A stretch of DNA of 64,000 nt from Phialocephala subalpina (lineage: Eukaryota > Ascomycota > Leotiomycetes > Helotiales > Mollisiaceae): assembly GCA_900073065.1 (NCBI GenBank), contig FJOG01000045.1, positions 143,116 to 207,115 of the forward strand, read 5' to 3'. The translations under genes were made by a program, and so were the position numbers. The notes beneath the pieces are model-generated. The model ran no database searches. It was not told the DNA's origin and was given only the letters and a program-made list of their open reading frames with translations. The first letter of the stretch is position 1; each line of letters opens with the position of its first letter. This document shows positions 22,085 to 33,469 of this stretch, in pieces.

Positions 22085-24037
22085 TATCCCCCAAAGAAAA
22101 CAGCCACAATCTCTCATCGACTCGATGACGAGGATCAGAGGTACATACTTGTATTTTTGTTCAAATATCAATCTTATTCCCCCCAAAAAACCCAGGGCGA
22201 TTCCAAACTCGGAGTTCAAGCAGTTTATCGTGAACAACAAGTAGCCGGTTACTGGCATTGACAGGCGCTTCAACCACTGAAGAAGACTGCGATCGTGAGA
22301 ATCAAGAGCACCATCAAAAGATCTCATCACGACCTGGAGCAATTCCCCGGCTTCCAGAATGCGTTTGAGTAACCTTTTACTCGCCTCAAGTGGTTTCTAT
22401 GAAGATATAGAGTCGCGAAATAAGAAAAGAATTAAAATGCTGTGTTGTAGGATGTATGACTTTTGTGATCGAGGTCCCAGCAGGTCCCCACTGAGATTTC
22501 GGCGCTCAAGCCATCTCAAGTGTCAGCCTCGGTAGTGTGCCAATCACTGGAGATTCTGCAGATCAAGCGCTAGCAAGCCCAAACCTGAACGTCAACATCG
22601 TGGACGCTCGACGTCGCCTCGATCATCCTCACTCCTTTACAATTCACTCTATAATACTTCTCTCTCACACAATAATACGGAAAGGTCCAGAGAGACACTG
22701 TAGCAGAGTTTATTGTTAATATTCGATTTGTCTAGACCAGCTCAATTGTAGCTGCTTCAAATTTGTTCATTACAGATCATGATAGACTCGGGACAACTAC
22801 GATCGTGGACTTCATGTTTTTCAAGAACGTCTTTAATAGATGAGTTGCAATTTACTTCGGTTTCTCGAGACCAGCGTTTCAATGTCCCCTCCTTGCCTGG
22901 GATATTCAGGCCAATCTCTCAGAATAAAAGAATTTCATTAAAATTGGTTTGTGGTTCTCAAAGTACGGAGCCGGTGCCCGTGGAATGTCAAATCAGACTA
23001 ACCGATGGATATATAGCACATGGTAGCTATCAGGACGAAGGGACAGAATATGGTTATTGCTAAACCATGCTAGCTTCGAAATCCCAGAGTGCGGAGGACC
23101 ATCTAGCTTTATGCACTATGACTTACTGTAGATGCTAGGGTTCAGATCTCTTGAAAGCTCAAGTGAGTCTCGGTAGAATCTAGATCTCCCGTAGTGGAAC
23201 ATCCCCCAAATCCCGGAAATCGAAAGGATACTGTAGCTCCAGTCTCCAGATCACCTGAAATCTTCGGATCGCATTTCTCAAGCTGTCTCCGATTGGATAT
23301 TGAAGACAAGGGCTTCAACGAAATTTTGTGCACGAGTTGTGTCTGCCCCTCCGCCTGCACGGATAGCAGCTATCCGCGAGCCGACTACGGAATGTCAACA
23401 GAGATATTTTTCTTCGATCTTGCCCTATCCAGTATATTGCACGAATAGGATACCGAGGTTGGGACGATTACGGCTGGGCTGTTCTTCCCAAGCGGGTTTT
23501 AACAGAAAACACCTGCATCTTTTTTTTAAAAAAAAAAAGCCCCACTACGGCGATCGCAAAAGGATTGAACCAAGGTCCCATAGCAAAATACTCTTTAGAC
23601 CTTATTATGGAGTTCATTTTGGTCCCAAAAGAGTTTGAGTTTATAAAGTGGATTCTGGAGAAGGTGGGGTGATTTGCAACCCCAGTGGGATGACCCGGTC
23701 TCCAAGCTCATGGACAACGTGACGACAGCGACTTAATATTATTACGGACGAAATAGTTTGCCCAAAGCCTACGATAACGGAAATCATGAGATTGGATTTG
23801 TGCAGGAATCAGACGATGTTTTCTCATTGGAGAAAGAGCTGTTTCTGGCTGCCCCGAGTCGTCCCTTCGATGTTGCCTCTATCGGGATTTCGCAAATATT
23901 CTGTTCCGGCTGCGTATTCGTATCTTCTTTGATATTGACATATTTCTGTGCAGCTTCTGTCGCCTCAAATGTTATATACTAACATGTATCTCCTTCGTTA
24001 CTTTCTATCCGGTTTTAAACTCTGAGAAAAACCGGCC
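22085..24037. other. Long intergenic stretch without a supportable gene
   Basis: Almost 2 kb between the deaminase-like gene and the ABC transporter. Short frames (for example 22779-23063 and 23194-23448) have no domain, signal peptide or splice support. Positions 23520-23542 hold adjacent T and A homopolymers. The last few hundred bases should contain the ABC gene promoter. Confidence 0.45.
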
Positions 24038-27000
24038 ATGTCTTCGCTATCAGGTAACATAGTTCCTGCAATGAGCCAAAACCGAAGCACCCCAGGACCT
24101 ATCAATGGTCGCCCCAGTACCGAAATGAGTTCACTGTCTATGACAGTTGTTGACAACGATACCGAGCGGAGCAGTTCTGCTCGGCCCCAATCTAGAAGAC
24201 AGCAAAGCATAGTGAGCTTGCCCCAGGAAACCCAAGACCAGATACACGAACTTGCACGACGCCTGACTTCAGCGTCGATGATCTCGAACCATGGACAAAA
24301 AACACAGAATCCTTTCTTCGGGACTTCTGATCCAGCACTAGACCCTAATTCTAACTCCTTCGAATTCGAAGCTTGGCTCGATAAGTTGGTGGACAAGCAG
24401 AAAGCTGAACGAACCCCAACTCCTAACGCTGGTATCTCGTTTCGAAATTTAAGTGTTCACGGCTTTGGATCTCCAACAGATTATCAAAAAGACTTCGCCA
24501 ACGTCTTCCTCGAGGGACTAGGCATGATTCAGAAGATGATGGGTAAAGGTCAGACCAGGATCCAGATATTAGATAGATTTGATGGCTTGGTCAAAGAGGG
24601 AGAGATGCTAGTAGTTCTTGGCCGTCCTGGGAGGTAAGTTCCAGTCTCTCCGTTGAGGGTATGCCGCACTAACACTCCGGTTTCAGTGGCTGCTCAACTC
24701 TGCTCAAGACAATTGCTGGTGAAACCGCAGGATTCCATGTCGACCCAGCCTCTATTCTCAATTATCAAGGCGAGAATCTCTTCCAACTCTTGAAGCAATG
24801 CAATTCTAATCTTATCTATTCTAGGAGTGCCTAAAGAGCAGATGTACAAATCCTTCCGAGGCGAGATCATTTACAATGCCGAAACCGAGATCCACTTCCC
24901 CAACCTAACTGTTAGCGAAACTCTCTCATTTGCTGCTAAGGCACGGGTTCCCCGCAATCGACCACATGGAGTAAGTCGGAAAGTGTACGCCGAGCATTGG
25001 CGGGATGTGGCACTTGCACTGTTTGGATTGAGACATACTGTGAATACGAAGGTTGGAAACGACTTTATTCGAGGAGTAAGCGGAGGTGAACGCAAACGGG
25101 TCTCTATCGCAGAGGCATTCCTTGCCCATTGCACTTTACAATGCTGGGATAACAGCACCAGAGGCCTCGATAGCGCAACTGCTCTCGAATTTGTGAAGAC
25201 GTTGCGAACTGCATCAACTATTGCAGGAACAACTGTCGTTGTTGCCATCTATCAGGCCTCCCAGGCAGCATATGATGCAAGTCTTTCTCAATTGGGTGAA
25301 TATGACGAGAGCTAACGGTATCACACAGGTCTTCGACAAAGTGACTCTTCTCTACGAGGGACGACAGATTTTCTTTGGGCGAACCGATCAGGCAAAAATC
25401 TACTTTGAGCGACTTGGGTTCTTCTGTCCCGATCGTCAGACTACGGCCGATTTCCTGACCTCGATCACCTCTCCTTCCGAACGTATCGTCAGAGCTGGAT
25501 GCGAGCACATGGTACCCAGGAGCCCCGATGAGTTCGCAGAAGCTTGGAAGAAAAGCGATGAAAGAATGGAGCTACTGAGTGAAATTCATGCTTTTGAGCA
25601 AGAGTTTCAGCTCGGTGGTCCCCAGCTGAATTTGTTCAAGGAAGCTCGGAAGGATCGGCAAGCAAAGCATACGTGAGTGCACCCTCCACAAGCACGAGAT
25701 GCTCTATTTTCGAAACAACTCTAAATATCATAACAGGAGGCCAGGATCTCCCTACACAATCTCGATCGCCATGCAGATCGGACTTTGCATCACTCGTGGC
25801 TTTCAAAGACTTCGCGGAGATATGTCCCTCTTCTGGACTAGTGTTCTCGGAAACTGGATGATGGCTTTGATAATTAGCAGCGTATTCTACAACTTGCCGA
25901 GTAATACTTCGAGCTTCTACAGCAGAGGGGCTTTGCTATTTTTTGCAACTCTGCTGAACGCCATGAGTTCCGCCATTGAGGTCTGTCTTCCCGGTGCGCG
26001 TTTGAAGATCATGTTACTGATACCAAGAATTGTCCAGATTTTGACACTCTACGCTCAAAGACCCATCGTTGAAAAACACACTAAATACGCTTTCTATCAT
26101 CCATCTGCAGAAGCATTCGCCTCAATGGTGTGCGACCTCCCCGCCAAGATTCTCACTGCTACAGCTTTCAACTTGACGTTATACTTCATGGCAAATTTGC
26201 GAAGAGAACCTGGAGCATTTTTCATCTTCTTCCTATTCTGTTTCAGCACAACTTTGACAATGTCGATGATCTTCCGCACTATTGCCTCAATGTCCAGGAC
26301 TCTCTCGCAGGCTATGGTACCAGCATCGTTGTTTATACTTGCCTTGACAATTTATGCAGGCTTCGCCATTCCTACTCGAGACATGCACGTCTATTTCCGT
26401 TGGATCAACTACATTAACCCTGTGGCGTATGCATTTGAAAGCCTCATGGTTAATGAATTCCACGGTCGACAGTTCCTCTGTTCCACCTTTGTGCCGCAAG
26501 GCCCAGCCTATGGAAATGCCACTGGCTTGGAGCGAATCTGCTCAACAGTCGGAGCAGTCGCTGGATCTGCTGTGGTTGATGGAGGTGAGAACATTCTCAG
26601 ACAGCTCTCGTGACAATTTGCAAGACGCACAGCTCAACTCAAGCAGCCGCGATTACAAAACCCCGTCTCAGTCCAAATTTATTCAAAATAATCAATGACC
26701 AGTGCTAACCAAGAGAACTTTCAGATGCCTATGTAGCACAATCGTTTCGATACTATTATTCACATCTGTGGAGGTAAACATCATTACAATCAATTTCAAA
26801 GTTAGGTCAGCTCATTCGCGATAGGAACTTTGGCATCATCATCGCCTTCATGTTTTTCTTCCTTGGTACCTACCTTATAGGTACCGAATACATATCGGCA
26901 GCTCGATCGAAAGGCGAGATTCTCGTCTTCAAACGTGGTCACGTTCCAAAAATAGCGAGTTCTCGGGATGAGGAAGCAGCACCAATTCCGGAAGTCCAAA

Positions 27001-29394
27001 GAGTTGTAGCAGAAATCTCTGGCTCTGAATCTGAAAAGAATGTTTCCGCGAAGAACGAACAAAACGGGGTGCCAGAGACCATTCAGAAACAAACTGCCGT
27101 CTTCCATTGGAAGGATGTTTGCTACGATATCAAGATCAAAGGAAATCCAAGGCGACTCTTGGATCATGTTGATGGCTGGATCCGACCAGGAACTTTGACT
27201 GCACTTGTGGTAGGTTGAAATACTTCTCGATATCTTGTGCGAGCACTAATAATTGTACAAGGGAGCTTCAGGAGCCGGCAAGACAACCCTTTTGGATGTA
27301 CTCGCGAGTCGAGTTACTATGGGCATTGTGACCGGTCAGATGTTAGTGGACGGTCACCAACGAGACTATTCCTTCCAACGCAGAACTGGATATGTTATGC
27401 AGCAAGATCTCCACCTTGAGACCTCAACTGTGAGGGAGGCGTTATTGTTTAGTGCGTTACTTCGACAGCCTGCTCATGTCAGCAAAGAAGACAAGGTTAA
27501 GTATGTAGATGAGGTGATCAAATTATTGGAAATTGAAGAGTATGTTCAAGTCCTGGAGACCACCTTTTTTCTGCCCTCAATGCTAACAATAGATTTATCA
27601 GGTATTCGGACGCTGTTGTAGGAGTCCCGGGTGAAGGTAGGGTTTCTCCATTGTTTGAGACGACTAATTGAAAATTGTTCATCGCTAATTTCCTACAGGC
27701 CTGAACGTCGAACAGCGGAAACGCCTTACAATAGGTGTAGAGCTCGCAGCAAAACCACAATTACTCCTTTTTCTAGACGAGCCTACATCAGGCCTTGACA
27801 GTCAAACGGCATTTTCAATCTGTAGCCTGCTCCGCAAACTGGCTGACAATGGTCAAGCTATCCTGTGTACCATCCATCAACCCTCAGCCATCCTCTTCCA
27901 GAGCTTTGACAGAATCCTTTTGCTAGCAGCTGGAGGGAAGACAATCTACTTCGGAGATATTGGACCAAATTCGCAGACTGTCACCAAGTACTTCCAAAGC
28001 AAAAGTGGAGTCGGCTGCCCACCAGAAGCTAATCCGGCTGAATGGATTCTGGAGCAGATTGGTGCAGCTCCCGGTCACCACAGCTTATACGACTGGGCAC
28101 AATTATGGATCGATAGTGAAGAACGATCTCAACTCAGAAGTCAACTAGATGAGATGAAAGAAACTCTTTCGAAGAAACCCGTCCAGCCAGATACTCATCA
28201 AACGACATTTGCTACTTCATTTTGGTACCAAACTTACTGGGTCACACGGCGTTGCTTCGAACAGTACTGGCGTACTCCAACTTATCTTTATTCGAAATGC
28301 GCCTTGTGTATCTTTCCAGTACGTACTTTCCCAGGGGCAAACAGATACGAGGTTCGCTAATACTTTCTCACCCCACCAGTCCTTATTCATCGGATTCTCC
28401 TTCTTTAAAGCCGAAAACTCCATCCAAGGTCTCCAAAACCAAATGTTTGCTGTCTTCATGATCTTTACAGTTTTCGGGAACCTGGTTCAACAAATCATGC
28501 CTCAATTCGTCACTCAACGAGCTCTCTTCGAAGCTCGAGAGAGACAATCAAAATCACACTCCTGGCAAGCATTCCTCGTTGCGAATATAGTCGTTGAGCT
28601 GCCTTGGAATGCACTTATGGCGGTCTTGATGTACATGTGCTGGTACTATCCCATTGGTTTATACCGAAATGCAGAGCCGACTGATGCAGTACACGAACGG
28701 GGTGCTTTAATGTTCCTCTTCGCGTTATCGTTCTTGTTGTTTACTTCAACTTTTACAAATATGGTTATTGCGGCAATTGAGGTGGCCGAGACTGGTGGTA
28801 TGGTGGCAAATTTGATGTTCTCACTGACGCTGATATTCTGCGGGTACGTCTTTACGAAGTTATCATCAGTCCTCTCAAGATCTTTGCACGTTCGTGATCT
28901 TGAATCGTTCATGCTGATTGTTCTATAGTGTACTTGCTTCACCAAACACGATGCCACATTTTTGGATCTTCATGTACCGAGTTTCCCCGTTCACCTACCT
29001 CGTCAGCGGAATGTTGTCTACAGGTCTCGCCGATCAAAAGGTTATATGTTCGTCTATTGAGGTCCTTAGTTTCGATCCACCCATCAACCAGACTTGTGGC
29101 TCGTACATGGCCGATTACATGTCCTTGGCCGGTGGCGTGGTGTATAATCCCGAGGCGACTGCAGGCTGCCAATTCTGCTCAGTGACGAACACAAACGTTT
29201 ATTTGTCAGCGCTTGGAGCGAGCTATAGTGAGGCTTGGCGCAACTTTGGTTTGATGTGGGTGTATATCATTTTCAACATCTTTGGAGCAGTAGCACTCTA
29301 CTGGTTGGTGCGAGTACCGAAGAAATGGAGTATTTCAGGAGGGTTAAGATGGGTTCAGAAGCGACTTGCTCAGACGGGAACCTCAAGGAAGTGA
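24038..29394 (+). CDS. PDR-type ABCG transporter, full length, 13 exons
   Basis: Predicted 1520-aa protein, a normal PDR length. Exons: 24038-24633, 24687-24769, 24825-25276, 25329-25672, 25737-25980, 26038-26584, 26725-26773, 26825-27209, 27262-27539, 27602-27636, 27699-28318, 28380-28843, 28929-29394; joined length is divisible by three with no internal stop. Domain order is (NBD-TMD)x2. First NBD: degenerate Walker A GRPGSGCST (Cys for Lys, usual in fungal PDRs), signature [13 protein letters not shown], Walker [14 protein letters not shown]. Second [43 protein letters not shown]1 has [21 protein letters not shown]2 has [16 protein letters not shown] and the [10 protein letters not shown] region. 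Two introns (24770, 25277) need GC donors. Such plasma-membrane pumps export azoles, toxins and lipophilic compounds. No lesion seen. Confidence 0.9.
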
Positions 29395-29519
29395 CCAACA
29401 GCCGGGACATGGAACTCAATGTTCCCCAACTTCATCTGCGTTTAAGTACATAGGAGAATTACAATTCAACGTCTCAAAGTGTTCACTCGTCGGTTAATTC
29501 AACCACATCACAGGCTTCA

Positions 29520-29990
29520 AGCCAGCTGCTGCTCTCTAACCTTCCCACCCTCCAATGCAGACTCAACATCCTCATTCAACATAGGCTTGACATCCGTCAA
29601 GAAGCACGCCGCAACACCATTATTAGCCAACAAACAAGCAGCAGCTATCCAGACATATTTCCACGCTCCCACTCTCTGCGACGACCACTGGGGCATATGG
29701 GTTGGTAGCTAACTTTGAACCGACGTATGAGTGTTCTATCTGGCGGTAAAGATCCTAATGGCGATGATTCCACTAAGGGTGCGGTATGAAATTGAGACTG
29801 TCGTGGCGGTCCCGGTCAAGATCGAAGGGATGGATAGACCGAGTGCGACAAGCATAGTGTTAGGTTTGAATAAGATGAATTTGACGAATGGATTTGAGTT
29901 GGGGCATACTTGGAATGGTGGTCGTGACAGCTGTGCGATATGCATATGCCGAAGAGAGTTGAGAAAGTGTAGGCCTATTTTAATCTCTGG
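29520..29990 (-). pseudogene. Relic of a TRI12/HpcT-type MFS transporter
   Basis: On the minus strand, ALGLSIPSILTGTATT and a YRTLSGIIAIRIFTA block match the late helices of TRI12/HpcT-type MFS proteins, followed after stops by WKYVWIAAACLLANNGVAA and a PMLNEDVESALEGG tail, the family's usual C-terminus. The two blocks lie closer together than in intact homologues and no upstream helices are present, so this is a truncated, internally deleted fragment. Confidence 0.6.
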
Positions 29991-30350
29991 GAGGTTCAAG
30001 TCAAATCAGGCCCGCATGGATTATATCCAGTGGGGTCTCATCCCACTACAGTGCCCCACACGGTTTATATACTTACTGCACAGCGGATGCAGGTTCCCGA
30101 GGGACTTTCCCACGAAAGCCGGGAGTTGGATCCCCTGCCCACTGTGGCTAATATCGTTACATTGTCCGTCTGACATCCCGCATCCGAAAGTCCATTGCCT
30201 TTTTGGCGATTTCCGCTGGCAACCAAATGTGATATTTCTTCCTATGGCTGCGTTAGCCTTAATCACTTTTCCAAATTGCTTTCAATGAACGCTCCTAATT
30301 GCATGGAAAGCTTATGTCGGGGTAGGAATTGGAGTGGAGGGACAAGAATC

Positions 30351-30360
30351 TATATAAATA
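30351..30360 (+). promoter_or_regulatory. TATA-like box of the DUF8021 gene
   Basis: TATATAAATA lies 95 bp upstream of the ATG at 30455, a plausible core-promoter spacing in ascomycetes. Confidence 0.4.
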
Positions 30361-30454
30361 GTACTTAGCCTGGTTTGTGTGATGAGTTGAGCAGACAGAT
30401 TTCACTCCACTTCAACATAGGGACAGGACGTGAATTCGAAGTTTCAAAACAGCT

Positions 30455-31318
30455 ATGCATCGCATCGTACTAGCCACCATTTTCTTGTCGCTCTCCAGAA
30501 GTACACACGCGGATTGCACACGAGAGTTCCTTCGGAATGCCACAACAGCTTACGTTTTCACCCAACGCTATGGTGCAGTTCACTCCCCGGATCCATCCTT
30601 CACGATACACTTGTCAAGCAATCTGATCTATACCGAAAACTTCGCTCCAACTCTAATCAACAGTTCCATTTTATCTACCGCCCTACCCATCACCCACAAC
30701 TTCAGCATGCACGACACGACCGCATGTTCCACATTCACAGAATTAATTGTTCTTCCCACGAACAAGACAACACCATATCTAATTCACACACGCATGCTCC
30801 TCAATAGCAACACCCGCCAAGTCACGACAATCGAATCGGTCGTGACCACAACCGGAGACTGGGCGTTCAACGTCACCGGGTACCTGCACTACTCTTCTCT
30901 CGAGAACTGGGATCCAATTCCAGTCACAAACCGTGATAGTAGAGCAGTCATTCAAGCAGCAGGTGATGCTTACTTCTATCGATTCGACAATGTCTCGGTA
31001 ATCGTCCCATGGGGTGCACCGTGCACAAGGATCGAAGGCGGCACACTGGTACAGGGGACTCTGAGTGGAGACAACTGCACGATGGCATGGCCAAGTACCA
31101 TCGTTGTCACTGATCGAAGATATGTGGTTGATGAGGAGTATGGAGGAGTTGATATCTTCGAGGGATTTCCGGGATTGGATCGGTCTCAGGGACAGAACCC
31201 GATGCCTGATAGTCACTTGTTCCGAGTTGAGGGTGGGAAGATTAAGTATGCTCACACTGTGAGTCATTGCGTCCAGAAAGGATGTGGAATGGACGGAACA
31301 ACCCCCTTTGGCCGATGA
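30455..31318 (+). CDS. Secreted DUF8021 domain protein
   Basis: Single-exon 287-aa protein. The N-terminus is a signal peptide (MHRIVLATIFLSLSRSTHA, likely cleaved before DC), and the mature part has conserved Cys residues and many N-glycosylation sequons (NAT, NSS, NFS, NKT, NVT, NVS, NCT). Motifs typical of fungal DUF8021 proteins are visible: TTTGDWAFNVTGYL, WDPIPVTNRDSRA, VPWGAPCTRIEGG, DRRYVVDEEYG and DSHLFRVEGGKI. The family is common in secretomes of plant-associated and saprotrophic ascomycetes; the fold is thought to resemble SnoaL-like NTF2 barrels, but activity is not established. Nothing in the sequence suggests damage. Confidence 0.85.
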   Translation: MHRIVLATIFLSLSRSTHADCTREFLRNATTAYVFTQRYGAVHSPDPSFTIHLSSNLIYTENFAPTLINSSILSTALPITHNFSMHDTTACSTFTELIVLPTNKTTPYLIHTRMLLNSNTRQVTTIESVVTTTGDWAFNVTGYLHYSSLENWDPIPVTNRDSRAVIQAAGDAYFYRFDNVSVIVPWGAPCTRIEGGTLVQGTLSGDNCTMAWPSTIVVTDRRYVVDEEYGGVDIFEGFPGLDRSQGQNPMPDSHLFRVEGGKIKYAHTVSHCVQKGCGMDGTTPFGR

Positions 31319-31745
31319 ATTAGGGATGTCATTTTTAGCCATATCGAGAGGAAGGATGAAGATGTAAAAGCTTAATCTGTGGTACATTTACGAAGGATCA
31401 GAGGCTTTTTTATGAGCTCCCAACAGTGACGTCCTTAGCCCGACGTAATTTGGAAAGCGCCTTAGCCCCACTACAAAGCTCATCACAGTGTTTTGGTACC
31501 CAAAAGTTGCATGCCCACCAATCACCGAACCACCCACCTCTGCATTTGCAACGACAGGCATCGTCCTCCACCATGTTTATGTTGTGCATACCTACCATTG
31601 ACGTTTGGAAAAGTACTTGCGGAAGTATACAGCGCCTTGCTTGCGAAGCAAGACTATCTGTTCAATTTCCTTCTCTCTCGTATCCATATGCATAGTCCTT
31701 GCAAGATAGTAGACACTCTGGAACTTGCTGTATCTTCTTCCCGCA
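31319..31745. other. Intergenic; small Cys-rich minus-strand frame
   Basis: A 62-codon minus-strand frame (31598-31410) is Cys/Trp-rich (DACRCKCRGGWFGDWWACNF) but has no signal peptide or splice support. It may be the last exon of a small secreted protein or chance. Confidence 0.2.
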
Positions 31746-32156
31746 TTAATACAGGCCTCCTACAGTATTTCGCACAACACTACCGATCCCCATTAAAGAG
31801 TAGTGAAAATTCCTTGAGCGGCGGCTTGCTTCCAAAACCAGCTGATTCTGTAGTGAGACAATCTGAGTGATTGTCTGTAGCTTCTTGGCTAGAGAGTCGA
31901 ATCCCAAGTTTACCTTCTTCTCCCTAGTTTTAAGGTCTTGAAGAAAGGATGAAATCGAATCCTGGTCTTGTACGAATATCTTCGAGTCGTTTTGGCGCCG
32001 AGTTAATTTGTCGAAGGGGCTTTCAAATATCTTCTTGGCTTCCAGTTCTGCTTGGACTACTTTCTTCTCGTAAGTCCGTTCATCAGAGATCAGCCTTCGT
32101 ATCTTGAAAGCCGTGACTTCGGTACGACCTTTTGCTTCCTGGATCTTCTGGCCCAT
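31746..32156 (-). CDS. Hypothetical coiled-coil protein
   Basis: Open frame of 136 codons from ATG at 32156 to TAG at 31746-31748. The frame continues upstream to 32192 with no earlier ATG. It is rich in Lys/Glu/Gln with heptad-like spacing (EKKVVQAELEAKKIF, LKTREKKVNLGFDSLAKKL), suggesting a coiled coil, and ends with a short hydrophobic stretch. No family recognised. It may be an exon of a larger gene; no neighbour could be joined convincingly. Confidence 0.35.
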   Translation of the reverse strand: MGQKIQEAKGRTEVTAFKIRRLISDERTYEKKVVQAELEAKKIFESPFDKLTRRQNDSKIFVQDQDSISSFLQDLKTREKKVNLGFDSLAKKLQTITQIVSLQNQLVLEASRRSRNFHYSLMGIGSVVRNTVGGLY

Positions 32157-32755
32157 TCGGTACACCGGGTTGACGAGCAATGTCGTATAAAGTCAGTACT
32201 CCGTCGATCTCGAAGATTATATGTACTAGAGTCGAGAAACGATAGATTAACGTTGTATGTTTGCGAAATATGGAACCGGAGGCAAGTCGCTGGCGCGAAC
32301 GCCCCTTTCCAGCATCGCTTGACGTTAGCGAGTTTCGCCTAAACTTGCTCTCGTTGCTCTGAGGTATCTACTAGCAGCACGTGATGCGCCGAACGAACAT
32401 TTAGTTGCCGTCGCGATGACCTCAAATAGCCGTAGTCTTTTAGCTTTTCGTGTTACAGGTTCCGAAGAGATGTGACAGCAAATGGTCAATTAATGATATT
32501 TATCCTTGCAGTGTTTTTGAAGTGGTAGAATCTAGTAACAGGGCGGGCACTCTCTCAAAACTAGAAGAAGTCTTTCAATTTAACCTCCTAGAGCGCTATT
32601 CCAAGTTTAGCTGAAGAACATTTTCGCAACGTTCTCAATTCCAGACACTCCGGTATCGCGCTTAGCTTTATCCGAGTGAGTGCACCCAATCTTTCCGTTC
32701 TACTAGACTTGGTTGTAATAGACAGATTTTGGAAACTCAGTCACCATATCTTCCT

Positions 32756-33202
32756 TCAAATACGCCGGGAATCCCTGCCATAATAATTTCTATCGACATA
32801 CTGCCACTTTCGGAGGGACGAGTCTCCTTCGCAAACTGCACGTGCTTCCTCCCAGTCGCCGTTCTTTTGGTAGCCGATCTTAAACGTGTCAGTTTCCCTT
32901 CAAAATCACGCTAGAAACAGTTCTCACCGTGAACTTTTTATTGACTCTAATGATCACCAGGTCAAACATGATCTCGTTTGAGCCACGGAAGGAGAGGGTT
33001 TTCATTTGAGAATTGAGAAAAGCCTCGAGTTCCTTAACGTCGTGGTACTGTAATACAGCACTGTCACGACAGCGTCGATTATAGGGAGTTTTTTATAGTT
33101 TTCCTCTTCGCTGAACCATCCTGCTCTTACGATGCGAGCGTATGATGGTTCAAGGTGCGCTGGCAGGTCATCAAAGTCTTGGATGAGGCGCAGAGGAGGC
33201 AT
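32756..33202 (-). CDS. Small hypothetical protein, three exons
   Basis: Exons 33202-33131, 33047-32928 and 32878-32756 give a 104-aa protein; introns of 83 bp (GTAAGA..CAG) and 49 bp (GTGAGA..AAG) both preserve frame, which argues for a real gene. It begins MPPLRLIQDFDDLPAHLEP and contains MKTLSFRGSNEIMFDLVII and YQKNGDWEEARAV. No signal peptide, membrane segment or known domain. It lies near the 3' end of the NRPS-like gene on the same strand. Confidence 0.5.
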
Positions 33203-33469
33203 GATTGCAGTAGCTTCGAGATCAGAGCACGACAGCGAGATTGCAGAAAACTGTATGGCGTTGCGCAAGGAGTTGAGAAATATATAACAAACAGTGAGGG
33301 GAAATAGATAATTTGTACTATCCCCCTTGCTTCATTGTTAGCTTAGGTGAGTTTGAGCCAACCGGAGATGTTCCTTTGGTAGATCAAGTTCTTTCATTGG
33401 ACGAAATACCCCCAGCCCAGAGTTCGTTCTCAAAGCCTTCAAGCAACAAATAATGCTAGATACAACACC

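Noticed and set aside
23520..23620. tRNA-like GGTTCAATCC on the minus strand
   Set aside because: No pairing T stem, acceptor stem or D arm could be built around it.
31410..31598. Small Cys/Trp-rich protein, possible effector
   Set aside because: No signal peptide, no ATG-proximal secretion signal and no spliceable upstream exon could be shown.
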